53,750 bases of DNA from Chitinophagales bacterium (GTDB lineage: Bacteria > Bacteroidota > Bacteroidia > Chitinophagales > CAIODY01): assembly GCA_947452995.1 (NCBI GenBank), contig CANGEV010000017.1, forward strand, positions 1-53,750. Direction: 5' to 3'. The position numbers and the translations under genes are program-made. Within the stretch, counting starts at the first letter, position 1, and each line of letters opens with the position of its first letter. This document shows positions 8,037 through 16,856 of this stretch, piece after piece. Below the pieces are notes generated by a model, which was not told the DNA's origin, searched no databases, and worked only from the letters and a program-made list of their open reading frames with translations.

Positions 8037-11000
8037 ATGAAAGCCATTTATTTTGAATCGATTATAAGCAAAGCCTTAGAGGCGAAGATTATTGGTGATC
8101 AGGAATACAACTACGTTAGAGAAAATATTGGGAAAGAAAACGCAGGGATCTATATTCAAAAACTACTCAACCGTCTACTCCATCAGGTGATGCGCGCCAT
8201 CAATAGCAGCGCCAACGATGAAAACGCATTACCACAACTCAGCGAACTTTGTAACCAACTCATCCAATCCATTGCAAGCATCCAAAAGGATGATGAGCTC
8301 CTATCAGAAAGCATCATTTCTCCTCCGCAAGTGCTAAAGGCCAAGTACGCTAAAATCGACTCCGGCATACATAAGGTCGAAGAAAATATACGCTCGCAAT
8401 TCCCAATAACAGGCTTCAATCAATCTGTCCTCTTCTCCGGAGGAAAAGATAATGTATCCCTAGAAAGCGAACTCCGTAAGGAAATGCTCTCCTCCGACGA
8501 GATCTACTGGCTTGTATCGTTTATCAAGTTTGAAGGTATCCGTCTCTTTGAATCTACCTTCCGCGAACTAGAACGCTTGAATGTACCTATCAAAATTATC
8601 TGTACCGTCTATATGGGTGCCACAGATCCGAAGGCCATTCAATTTCTGTCGCAGTTTCAAAATATAGAAATTAAGATATCATACAATACTAACTTAGAAC
8701 GTCTGCATGCGAAGTCGTATATCTTCAAAAGACAAAGCGACTTCAACACAGCCTATATAGGCTCTTCCAACCTTTCACGCAGCGCCATGACCAATGGCCT
8801 AGAATGGAATCTGAAGATTACCTCACAAGAGGTACCGCATGTCATTCAAAAATGCTTAGAGACGTTTAACACCTATTGGAATGATAAAGAATTTCACAGC
8901 TTCAAAATTGAAGATGATTGGGATAAACTAGTCGGTGCAATTAATCGCATTCGCCATACGGAAGCAAACGATACTTTCACGTTCGTAGAACTGACGCCCT
9001 TCGAATATCAAAAGGAAATACTAGAACAACTTGCGCATAAACGCGCAGAAGGACAACATAGCAATCTCGTTGTAGCTGCCACTGGAACGGGCAAAACAGT
9101 CATTGCTGCGTTCGACTTTAAAAATATCCTTTCAAAGAATCCACAGACAAAATTTTTATTTGTCGCACATCGTGAAGAGATTCTTAAACAAGCACAGTTC
9201 ACCTTCAGACAAGTTTTACGCGATGCAGATTTTGGAGAGCTGTTCTATGGTGGACGTCAGGCAAATAGCTATCATCATCTCTTTGCGACCATTCAGACGA
9301 TGAACAGTCGCTTACATGAACTAGCCTTGATCAAAGAATTTTACGACTACATCATCATTGATGAAGTACATCACTCGGCAGCTAAAAGTTATGAAAAGCT
9401 ACTGAACTATTTTCAGCCAAAACAATTACTTGGATTAACAGCCACTCCCGAACGAACTGACGGCGATGATATTACACGCTTTTTCGCTAATAATATTTCA
9501 GCAGAAATACGTTTGCCGGAAGCACTTAATAGAAGGCTTCTCTGTCCTTTTCAATATTTTGGAATCAGCGACACGATCGATCTTTCGCGGGTTTCATGGC
9601 GTAAAGGGAAATATGATATCAACGAATTAGAAAATGTATATACAGAGGATAAAAGAAGAGTTTTAGATATCATTCGCAACTGCGAAAAATATCTGCGTTC
9701 GATGACGGATGTGCGCGCAATAGGATTCTGTGTTTCTATTAAGCATGCGCAATTCATGCAAAAGCAGTTTGAAGAAAAAGGTATTAAAGCAGGTATACTA
9801 ACTTCCTTGCAAGCAGAAAACAGAAATGCAATTATTCAACAACTGAGAAGAAGAGAAATCAATTTTCTATTTGTAGTTGACATTCTCAATGAAGGCGTAG
9901 ATATCCCTGAAGTAGATACTTTATTGTTCTTACGTCCAACAGAAAGTATGACCATTTTCTTACAGCAACTCGGTCGTGGCTTGCGTACTACGGAAGGAAA
10001 AGAATATTTAACGGTTTTGGATTTTATTGGTCAATCCCATGTTGAATATAGTTTTGAGCACAAGTTTAGAGGTATGCTTGGAAAGACGCATACAAGGGTC
10101 GTTGACGAGTTAGAGAATGATTTTCCGCACCTTCCATTGGGCTGTTCAATTATTTTGGAAAAGCAAGCGAAGGAGATCATTCTACAGAATATCACTCGCG
10201 CCTTACGAGGTAATCGACAAAATTTACTTCGCCGAATAACGCAATTTAAACAGGACTTTTCACAAGATCTGAGCCTGACTAATTTTACTAACTTAAGTCA
10301 GATTGCTCTTCAGGATATTTATAAGTACGGCTTACTATTCACTGAACTTGTGGCGGAGTCGAACCAAGCTACAAAACCTTCATTCAAAGATGAGATTGCA
10401 ATTAAAAAATTAGCGGAGTGCATGGGTAGCACCTGGTTGAGTTGCGATTCACCCAATTATTGGAGAGCTATATTATCCTTCATTACAAATGATTTTTCAA
10501 ATTGTAATGAGGCGCTTAGCGAACAATATCTTTTGATGATCTATGCAGATCTGTTTACCAAAGCGCCGCAATGTAGCAAGGAGGAGTTAGCTCAAACACT
10601 TAAAGATATTTGTTGTCAGGAGGGTGTAAAGCAAGAACTCATCGAGTATCTGAATATCCGTATCAAAGAAAGCGAAGTGCGTGAAAGCAGCTATGAATGG
10701 AGTTTTTCGAATGCATTACAATTGCATGGCAGATATAACCGTAATCAAATTTTGATTGCAATGGGTATAAGTAATCTAAACAAGTTATACCCTAGTCGAG
10801 AAGGTGTTTTGGATATCAAGGATAAGGGGATGGAATGTTTCTTTGTCACTTTAGATAAAACAGATTGGCGGATGAATGCGAGTACGAAGTATCACGACTA
10901 CTTCATTAACGAAGAGTTATTTCACTGGCAGAGTCAGAATGCCACTTCGGAGACGAGTACGAAGGGGCTCTCGTATATACACCATATGCGCCAAAATAAA

Positions 11001-11186
11001 CAGTTATTATTGTTCATTCGCGAACGTACCGAAGACGAGCACAACAATCGTATGTCGTTCATATTCTGCGGTAGCTTGCAGTATGAATCTCATACGGAGA
11101 ACAAGCCGATGAACATTAATTGGAAGCTAAACCAATCTCCACCAGCGGCTTTGGTTAGCGAGGGTCGGAAGCTGGCGATTGGGTAG
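8037..11186 (+). CDS. PLD-nuclease / SF2 helicase / DUF3427 protein (candidate defence effector)
   Basis: 1049 residues. Order of domains: an N-terminal region of about 130 residues; a phospholipase D-like nuclease domain with the HKD motif (H224-x-K226, then IGSSN at 241-245); and an SF2 helicase core with ATGTGKT (348-354), DEVH (442-445), LTATP (467-471) and QQLGRGLRT. The C-terminal domain resembles DUF3427 (for example LQLHGRYNRNQILIAMGI). Full length for this known architecture, with no breaks. PLD nuclease plus translocase pairings are typical of restriction and phage-defence proteins, so a role in cutting foreign DNA is likely but inferred. The leader just before the ATG is C-rich. 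The next gene, a lipoprotein, starts 22 nt downstream. Confidence 0.88.
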   Translation: MKAIYFESIISKALEAKIIGDQEYNYVRENIGKENAGIYIQKLLNRLLHQVMRAINSSANDENALPQLSELCNQLIQSIASIQKDDELLSESIISPPQVLKAKYAKIDSGIHKVEENIRSQFPITGFNQSVLFSGGKDNVSLESELRKEMLSSDEIYWLVSFIKFEGIRLFESTFRELERLNVPIKIICTVYMGATDPKAIQFLSQFQNIEIKISYNTNLERLHAKSYIFKRQSDFNTAYIGSSNLSRSAMTNGLEWNLKITSQEVPHVIQKCLETFNTYWNDKEFHSFKIEDDWDKLVGAINRIRHTEANDTFTFVELTPFEYQKEILEQLAHKRAEGQHSNLVVAATGTGKTVIAAFDFKNILSKNPQTKFLFVAHREEILKQAQFTFRQVLRDADFGELFYGGRQANSYHHLFATIQTMNSRLHELALIKEFYDYIIIDEVHHSAAKSYEKLLNYFQPKQLLGLTATPERTDGDDITRFFANNISAEIRLPEALNRRLLCPFQYFGISDTIDLSRVSWRKGKYDINELENVYTEDKRRVLDIIRNCEKYLRSMTDVRAIGFCVSIKHAQFMQKQFEEKGIKAGILTSLQAENRNAIIQQLRRREINFLFVVDILNEGVDIPEVDTLLFLRPTESMTIFLQQLGRGLRTTEGKEYLTVLDFIGQSHVEYSFEHKFRGMLGKTHTRVVDELENDFPHLPLGCSIILEKQAKEIILQNITRALRGNRQNLLRRITQFKQDFSQDLSLTNFTNLSQIALQDIYKYGLLFTELVAESNQATKPSFKDEIAIKKLAECMGSTWLSCDSPNYWRAILSFITNDFSNCNEALSEQYLLMIYADLFTKAPQCSKEELAQTLKDICCQEGVKQELIEYLNIRIKESEVRESSYEWSFSNALQLHGRYNRNQILIAMGISNLNKLYPSREGVLDIKDKGMECFFVTLDKTDWRMNASTKYHDYFINEELFHWQSQNATSETSTKGLSYIHHMRQNKQLLLFIRERTEDEHNNRMSFIFCGSLQYESHTENKPMNINWKLNQSPPAALVSEGRKLAIG

Positions 11187-11208
11187 GAAAATCACTAAAA
11201 ACAAAATA

Positions 11209-11958
11209 ATGCGTACAATTATCTACATTTTTATTTGCATACTTTCGTTGTCATGCGTTTCGACAAATTACTATCAAATTCTAGAAACAAAAATGCTCAC
11301 AAATGAAACTAATATTAATAACCTCGTTTTCGAAGATTCAACCCTACGAGTAACCTATAACCTTTGGAATGAAAATGGTCATGTTTCATTTTCCGCATAC
11401 AACAAAACAAGTTCCAATATTACCATTGATCTAACTAAATCTTTTTTCATCCTTAATGGAGTTGCAAATCAATATTATCAAGGAAGAAGTTATACTTATT
11501 CTAGTGGTATTAATATTGCAAACGCGACGAGTTCTGGTTACTACAAAGGTCATACCTCACTTACAAATTTTACGTCAAAAGCAACAACATTTGACGAACA
11601 AAAAGAGCTAACTATTCCAACACATTCAGCTGTTATTATTTCAGAATTTACAATTTTAAAAGAACGTTATGCGGATTGTAATCTAAATAAAACACCGACT
11701 AAATCAGCAAGCCTAAATTTCACATATTCAAATTCACCTTTCGTTATTCGAAATAGGTTAGAGTACTATTCGGAATCAGATACTCAGACAGTTGAACATG
11801 TATTTTTTGTAAACAAAATTTCAAATTATCCAGAACGCCTTTTATATAAAGATGTAGACACTTCAGTATGTGGTAAAAAATTAGATTTTCCTCGAAAAGT
11901 CTTTTTCGCAGGTAATTCAAATTTATTTTTCATCCCTTACAATATTGAATCGGAATAA
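11209..11958 (+). CDS. Predicted lipoprotein of unknown function
   Basis: 249 residues from the ATG at 11209, which gives a lipoprotein signal peptide (MRTIIYIFICILSLSC, lipobox LSLSC, Cys16). The longer frame starting at 11179 overlaps the helicase gene and spoils the signal, so it was not used. The mature part is beta-rich with runs of Ser/Thr/Tyr. I do not recognise the family. Its placement right after the helicase gene may be chance, since membrane lipoproteins are not usual partners of such helicases. Confidence 0.75.
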   Translation: MRTIIYIFICILSLSCVSTNYYQILETKMLTNETNINNLVFEDSTLRVTYNLWNENGHVSFSAYNKTSSNITIDLTKSFFILNGVANQYYQGRSYTYSSGINIANATSSGYYKGHTSLTNFTSKATTFDEQKELTIPTHSAVIISEFTILKERYADCNLNKTPTKSASLNFTYSNSPFVIRNRLEYYSESDTQTVEHVFFVNKISNYPERLLYKDVDTSVCGKKLDFPRKVFFAGNSNLFFIPYNIESE

Positions 11959-12058
11959 TAAAATATCTATAGAACCCCATGATTTACCTACCCGGCGGAG
12001 ATAAAATTTAACCAGTTAAAAGTGTAGCGAAAGGCTAAAACTCGATATTCAATAAACG

Positions 12059-13024
12059 CTAAATTTTCCAAATTTCCTTCCGGTGCCATTTAAAATTTTG
12101 GATGAGAGGATAATATCTTTCCTCGCTAGGCAATAATATTTGAGCCCCTTCAAATTGCTTTAAGGAATATGGAGAATCATTACTTTCCGTTACCGCTGGA
12201 GATACTCTCACAATGAATGATTCTGAAACTGTAATAAGGCCGCGATCAAATGCCCTATGTAAGTTAGGACTTAAGCAAATTCCATTTCCCACCGTATCAT
12301 CTTTTGAAATGTAAAATGGTACTATATGGCAAGCATCGACCATCTGAAATGAAAAGTTGTGCATAACTGACATGCGAGAAATTGCACAAGTAAAATTGTA
12401 TAATTTGGGAATTTGCTTCTTGAATAAATTCCCTCGAACAAAAATTTCTTCCTCTAGCTGTTCATTATTATTTCTCTCAGTAATGTTTAATAATCTAGCA
12501 GAATATTCCTCTTTAGATTCGTTTAAAATCTGATTAACAATATTTTCTTTTAACTCATAATTTAATATTTCCGTAGTATGATCTGGGAAATATAATTTAA
12601 TTAAATAATCCTTTAATATTTTAGCTGCTGATTGATTAAACATGAGCTCGAATAATTTTTTATCAATTTCTGCATATAAAACAGATTTTACTAGAGCGCC
12701 TAAACTAGAGACACTTTTAGATGAAGTAATAATTGAATTAAAATTATCCTTAAAAACAATTTTCCAAAATGGCTCTGAATTTAAATGATAAAATGGCAAG
12801 GCGAAATTCGATTTATGTTGGGTAAGGACATAAAATCCCCAGAGTTCCTTAAAACGAATAATTAAGTCCTCCGTAATGTATACCTGACTTGAATTAATTT
12901 CACCTGCCTGTACTGAATCGATAACTGCTAAAAGTAAAATTGGCTTATGCGGAGCACCGCCAAACTGCGCAGCCCTCCTTAATTTCTTGAAATAATTACA
13001 ATAGATTTCTAGTGTTTGCTCCAT
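12059..13024 (-). CDS. HNH endonuclease, probably modification-dependent restriction enzyme
   Basis: 321 residues. The C-terminal half carries an HNH_2-type nuclease: CAISRM (from C213), DACHIVPF (H233) and NGICLSPNLHRAFDRG (N254, H256, D260). The N-terminal half has PHKPILLLA at residues 25-33, a motif I associate with the sulfur-binding domain of phosphorothioate-DNA-binding McrA-type enzymes. That link is from memory of the family and needs a profile search. It is the last gene of a three-gene operon, 6 nt after the nuclease-helicase gene. It likely cuts modified or foreign DNA. No dnd modification genes are visible in the window. Confidence 0.85.
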   Translation of the reverse strand: MEQTLEIYCNYFKKLRRAAQFGGAPHKPILLLAVIDSVQAGEINSSQVYITEDLIIRFKELWGFYVLTQHKSNFALPFYHLNSEPFWKIVFKDNFNSIITSSKSVSSLGALVKSVLYAEIDKKLFELMFNQSAAKILKDYLIKLYFPDHTTEILNYELKENIVNQILNESKEEYSARLLNITERNNNEQLEEEIFVRGNLFKKQIPKLYNFTCAISRMSVMHNFSFQMVDACHIVPFYISKDDTVGNGICLSPNLHRAFDRGLITVSESFIVRVSPAVTESNDSPYSLKQFEGAQILLPSEERYYPLIQNFKWHRKEIWKI

Positions 13025-13030
13025 TATTCA

Positions 13031-14887
13031 TCAATTCTTAAGATTTTTCAACCACTCCCTTGTCTCCTTATCAGCACTGTAAATATAGCAACCCTTCATA
13101 CCTCTTGTCATTAAGGTTCGATAGGTGTTTTTAATAATCAAATCAGTCATTTGTTTGGCCTTGATTGCATCCTTTGATGCCATTGATTTCCAACCATGAA
13201 TACTTTTATCTGATTTAGCTCTTTTTTCTGGCTGACAGATCCATTGTCCATTGCGAATAACTAAATCAGGTCCGATAATTACACCAATGTAATCAACCTC
13301 TAAACCTTGACAAGTATGGATACATCCTATTTGATTCACTGAATCCTCACGTATTATCCAAAGTGAACCATCCTCAACTAAATTCCATTGCATTCCAAAA
13401 TTCTCCTCCGGAATAACAATGTCCATCGCGTTTCTATTCTTTTTAGAATTCCAAGGCCAACAATAACCTGCCACTAAACGTGCTCTATTATTAATGCTAT
13501 TCTTTTCTAAAACAGCTTGCTTCATTTCTTGTATCGAATCAAAAGAACGAAAATCATAAACAGAATTATCTAACTCAACATTTGCTGTATTACGAATATT
13601 CAAGAAATTATCAAGCCAAGCTATATAAGCATCACTTCCATTGCATCGAAATTGACTTTCTAATTCCCAATAGTGAACTTCAGCGTTATAAAAATTAGCC
13701 CACTTTTCAACTTCCTCTTTTGATCCAATATCCTTCATTGTAACACGCTGATCCTCATCAACAAAAAAGACACTACATTTGGAAGCGTTAATTATTTCTT
13801 TTATTTGATTCTCTCCTAAGTTAGAATACAAACCACTTTTTTCATTCAATCGATGCGCCTCATCGACAATTAACGTATCAAATTCATTCGCGGCAGCATT
13901 CATATAGGAACCTGATCCTTTAAACAAATTATTTACCCAAGTCTTTGCTTTGATACCAGCTAACTTACTTGCGTATACATCACGTGGTGCACTATTTTTA
14001 CTTATATATTGTGCCAGCTTTTTGTCGTGTGTCAGTCGAGCTAAAAGTTGCACGGCTACTACAGATTTTCCTGTTCCTGGTCCGCCCCGGACTATAAATA
14101 CTTTTTTGCTCTCTGCTGTTGCTAAATTTGAAAGTTTAATCGCGTATTCAAATGCAATTTTCTGATCATCAATCATGACAAATTCCTGATTACCTTCAAC
14201 CATCTTTACAATTTGATCAGCAATGGTTTTCGAAGGTCTTATTTTGCCATGTTCAATACGATACATCACATTGGACTTATCTCCAAATTTTACGTGTTGT
14301 TTGATAAAATCAGCAAGCTTTGCAACATCACTATCAATAAAAAGTGGAGCCTTATCAAGATGTTCTTTATAAAAGGAGTTTGTTAAATCACCGGGAATTC
14401 TACAATTATGTAAATAAGCACATGGTTTAACTAGTATATTCTTTGTATATACCTCTTCATTAAATCCTTCCAATAAAGCGGCATAACTCCAAGCCTGGTA
14501 TGAAGGATGACTAACATCACGCATACCATGTCCGGTATATGTACGCACTACACCATCCATATTAGTTTTGGAAGCGCCTTCCCATTGTTTCAGTTCTACA
14601 ATTACAGCAGCATCTCTTCCCTCAGCATTTTGGCCCGTAATAATAAAATCAATTCGCTTGCTTGTACTTGGAACTTGACACTCTATACTAATTTTAGCAT
14701 CATTCGGAATTGCATCATCATCCAACACATTGCGCATATACTGCATAGAATTGCGCCATGATCTTTGTTCACTATTGGATGTTTTGCGTCCGAGGCGGTC
14801 CTTAAAATTAGCGTAGATTACTTGGTCAATTTTACTTTCGCGAACCTGGCGCATAAAGGTTGACTTATCCTCTTGGTAGACTATCAT
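13031..14887 (-). CDS. PD-(D/E)xK nuclease fused to a DUF2075 / Schlafen-group-3-type helicase
   Basis: 618 residues. Residues 65-140 show a PD-(D/E)xK nuclease pattern: D80, E98-x-K100 (IVELK) and Q131-xxx-Y135. Then comes a superfamily 1 helicase-like ATPase: GGPGTGKS (268-275), VDEAH (341-345), DEDQR, HTCQGLEVDYIG and a C-terminal NTYRTLMTRG segment. This matches the DUF2075 family, later described as the Schlafen group 3 helicase domain. It probably binds and degrades DNA or RNA. The start codon overlaps the stop of the MazG-like gene (ATGA), so the two are translationally coupled. Confidence 0.85.
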   Translation of the reverse strand: MIVYQEDKSTFMRQVRESKIDQVIYANFKDRLGRKTSNSEQRSWRNSMQYMRNVLDDDAIPNDAKISIECQVPSTSKRIDFIITGQNAEGRDAAVIVELKQWEGASKTNMDGVVRTYTGHGMRDVSHPSYQAWSYAALLEGFNEEVYTKNILVKPCAYLHNCRIPGDLTNSFYKEHLDKAPLFIDSDVAKLADFIKQHVKFGDKSNVMYRIEHGKIRPSKTIADQIVKMVEGNQEFVMIDDQKIAFEYAIKLSNLATAESKKVFIVRGGPGTGKSVVAVQLLARLTHDKKLAQYISKNSAPRDVYASKLAGIKAKTWVNNLFKGSGSYMNAAANEFDTLIVDEAHRLNEKSGLYSNLGENQIKEIINASKCSVFFVDEDQRVTMKDIGSKEEVEKWANFYNAEVHYWELESQFRCNGSDAYIAWLDNFLNIRNTANVELDNSVYDFRSFDSIQEMKQAVLEKNSINNRARLVAGYCWPWNSKKNRNAMDIVIPEENFGMQWNLVEDGSLWIIREDSVNQIGCIHTCQGLEVDYIGVIIGPDLVIRNGQWICQPEKRAKSDKSIHGWKSMASKDAIKAKQMTDLIIKNTYRTLMTRGMKGCYIYSADKETREWLKNLKN

Positions 14888-15222
14888 AACTCATCATACT
14901 TTTTAGAACTGCCTTTCGACTTTTCAACAGGATACTTTTCTGCATTGCGTTGCAGTTTCGCAGAAACAATTTCACTTATATCTAACTTATAATGATCCGC
15001 AATTAATAGTGCATAGGTAAATACATCTGCCAATTCTTCCTTAACCTTTTCAACTTGAGCTTCTTCTGAACTCTTCCATAAATAAACTTCCTGCAACTCG
15101 CTCGCCTCAATTGATAAGGCTATCGACAAATCCTTCGGATTATGGAATTGCTTCCAATCCCGTTCATCTCTAAATGCGATAATTTTTTCCGTGAGTAAAG
15201 TCCAATCTGCCTTAGTCGACAT
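14884..15222 (-). CDS. MazG-like nucleotide pyrophosphohydrolase
   Basis: 112 residues, the normal size for a single-domain MazG-like protein. The metal-binding helices are visible as EASELQEVYLW and EELADVFTYALLIAD, the acidic pairs that bind Mg2+ for hydrolysing (d)NTPs to monophosphates and pyrophosphate. It is the first gene of the minus-strand operon that continues with the nuclease-helicase and the HNH enzyme. In this context it may act on a modified nucleotide or alarmone used in defence (inference), rather than in general housekeeping. Confidence 0.88.
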   Translation of the reverse strand: MSTKADWTLLTEKIIAFRDERDWKQFHNPKDLSIALSIEASELQEVYLWKSSEEAQVEKVKEELADVFTYALLIADHYKLDISEIVSAKLQRNAEKYPVEKSKGSSKKYDEL

Positions 15223-15285
15223 ACTATTTATGTTTATACCTAAAGTTAATACAATTAGGCAATTAATACGTAGTACATTTGAATA

Positions 15286-15301
15286 ACGATAATATTATCG
15301 T
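15286..15301. promoter_or_regulatory. Perfect 16-nt palindrome upstream of the MazG-like operon
   Basis: ACGATAATATTATCGT is its own reverse complement. It lies 64 nt before the MazG-like start codon and 30 nt before the truncated HAD gene on the other strand. Its position fits a dimeric repressor operator; nothing shows which protein binds it. Confidence 0.4.
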
Positions 15302-15331
15302 CGTATAAGCATATTATCAATACCCACCCCC

Positions 15332-15433
15332 ATGCACCTCTACCTCGACATCGATGGCGTATTAGTGACGACGCGCAACACAAAGGCTGCCTTAGTGCCA
15401 ATTGCGGAGTTCCTTCAGCATAAACGCCTCTAA
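15332..15433 (+). pseudogene. Truncated duplicate of the small HAD-like gene
   Basis: Starting at the ATG at 15332, the first 21 codons (MHLYLDIDGVLVTTRNTKAA) match the start of the intact gene at 16346 with five base differences in 63. After GCTGCC the similarity stops. The frame continues for 12 unrelated codons into the 3' end of the oppositely oriented DUF1016 remnant before a stop. The upstream leaders (cgtata..., then a run of C) also resemble each other. It looks like the stump of a paralogue interrupted or replaced by the DUF1016 gene. Confidence 0.8.
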
Positions 15434-16221
15434 AGACTCCTTGGAAGGTAACTGAACTAAATACTTAGAAACAAACAAATGGTTATCGATGCCAGCAGTG
15501 GCGTATTCGACTAAAGCTTCATTTTTATTGGTCACTAATAAAATGCCGATCGTTGGATTATCGTTTGCTTGCTGTACTTCCGCCTTATAATAATTGACAT
15601 AGGTGTTTAGTTGTCCGACAGAATGATGTTGAAATTCTTCCACCTTCAACTCCACTAAAACATGACATTTAAGTATCCGATGATAAAATACTAAGTCGAT
15701 GAAAAAGTATTCATCCCCAATTAGGATTTTCTTTTGCCACGCTTCAAAGGGTCATCTAGTGTAAATAACAATTCTAAGTGCGTGTATGAAAGATTGCTTA
15801 AAATTTTCTCGGCCGGCACTAAAATAGTAGTGTTCTCGGATTCGGTGGTCAGCGACCCCCGAATTGCAATTCCCTCTGATAGTGGGATTGCCGACCCCAA
15901 AATTGACAAGCCAGGAAAATGACTCAAAATATAGGTTTGTAATTGAGGATATTGCTTGTAAAAAAGCCTGAAATTTCGAAAAGAACGTTCATCGAATCCT
16001 TTGATATGTTTTGAACTTTCAGCCAATTTGGATAACAATTTACTTCCATATTCGGCTCTGTCTTCTCCCTTTTGTTCAAACTCAACAATGTAATATCCAA
16101 CTAACCAATTGCGAATGGTGAGTGATACATTCACTGCTTTTACAGCATGCTGCTGAAAATACTGATGTGTTTGCTCAATTGCAGCAACAAGGGTTTTCGA
16201 AATTGCCTTTATTTGAATGCA
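15392..16221 (-). pseudogene. Decayed DUF1016 (YhcG-like PD-(D/E)xK nuclease) gene
   Basis: Two fragments of one family lie in different frames. Fragment one (from about 16221, best open from a GTG at 16134 to a stop at 15721) is the DUF1016 N-terminal domain: AVNVSLTIRNWLVGYYIVEF through LLFTLDDPLKR. Fragment two, entered at about 15745, reads WQKKILIGDEYFFIDLVFYH and then HVLVELK, QLNTYVNYYKAEV, LVTNKNEALVEYA, to 15392: the nuclease domain with its ELK motif. By family length, about 110-130 codons between LKR and WQKK are missing, and the junction shifts the frame. The likely original ATG at 16221 is also out of frame with fragment one. Relatives are thought to act in defence or recombination. 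Confidence 0.82.
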
Positions 16222-16345
16222 TGCAAAATATTTTTATTGTTTTAATCAATTACAATGCGAATTCAACCTACATTTATAGCACTGCCTTAACAAAACGCTA
16301 GCACCTCGATTTTTCGTATATCAATTTCTAAACATTTTACCCCCC

Positions 16346-16768
16346 ATGCACCTCTACCTCGATATCGATGGCGTTTTAGTGACGTCGCGCAGCACCAAGG
16401 CTGCCGAAAAGGTAGATTCGTTTGTCGACTTTATCACAACGAATTTTGACTGTTATTGGCTGACAACGCACTGCCGTGGTGATGCGGCTCCGGCAATACA
16501 ATATCTTAGCGAGTACCTGCAAGAAGAAACGATTAACAAATTACGCCAGGTAAAAGCAACGAACTGGTCGGCATTAAAAACGGAGGGGATAGATTTTTCA
16601 AAGCCCTTCATTTGGCTAGATGATCAGCCTATGCAAGCAGAACTAAAAGTCCTGGAAGCACATCATTGCGAAGACGCGTTTGTGTTGGTAGACCTGAATA
16701 ATCTGAATGAGTTGATGGAGATAGCAGCCTATCTAAGAATGACTAATAAAACAATGAATAATGAATAA
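16346..16768 (+). CDS. Small HAD-like phosphatase family protein
   Basis: 140 residues. HAD motifs: DIDGV with D6 and D8 (motif I), WLTTH with T40/T41 (motif II) and IWLDD with D92/D93 (motif IV). The protein lacks a large cap, like the HAD domains seen in RNA-repair-type proteins; the substrate is unknown. The C-terminus ...NKTMNNE and its stop codon are encoded by an AATGAATAAT-type repeat that also occurs near 29380. The leader is a run of C directly before the ATG. A truncated paralogue lies at 15332. Confidence 0.82.
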   Translation: MHLYLDIDGVLVTSRSTKAAEKVDSFVDFITTNFDCYWLTTHCRGDAAPAIQYLSEYLQEETINKLRQVKATNWSALKTEGIDFSKPFIWLDDQPMQAELKVLEAHHCEDAFVLVDLNNLNELMEIAAYLRMTNKTMNNE

Positions 16769-16773
16769 TGTAG
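16755..16773 (+). repeat. AATGAATAATGAATAATG repeat at the HAD gene stop codon
   Basis: Two tandem AATGAATAAT-like copies overlap the last codons and stop of the HAD-like gene. The same motif is found at the 3' ends of three genes around 29380-29885. A weak hairpin, CCGTT-AGTCG-AACGG, follows at about 16777-16791. Confidence 0.55.
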
Positions 16774-16856
16774 GAGTCCGTTAGTCGAACGGCGAAGGCA
16801 CCTTGCGAAACTTACACTGTCTTGGTTCGTACCATGAAAACACTTTTTGGAATATC

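Noticed and set aside
15392-16134. Two separate small genes (87 and 137 aa)
   Set aside because: Both match consecutive domains of the DUF1016 family and only make sense as a broken single gene.
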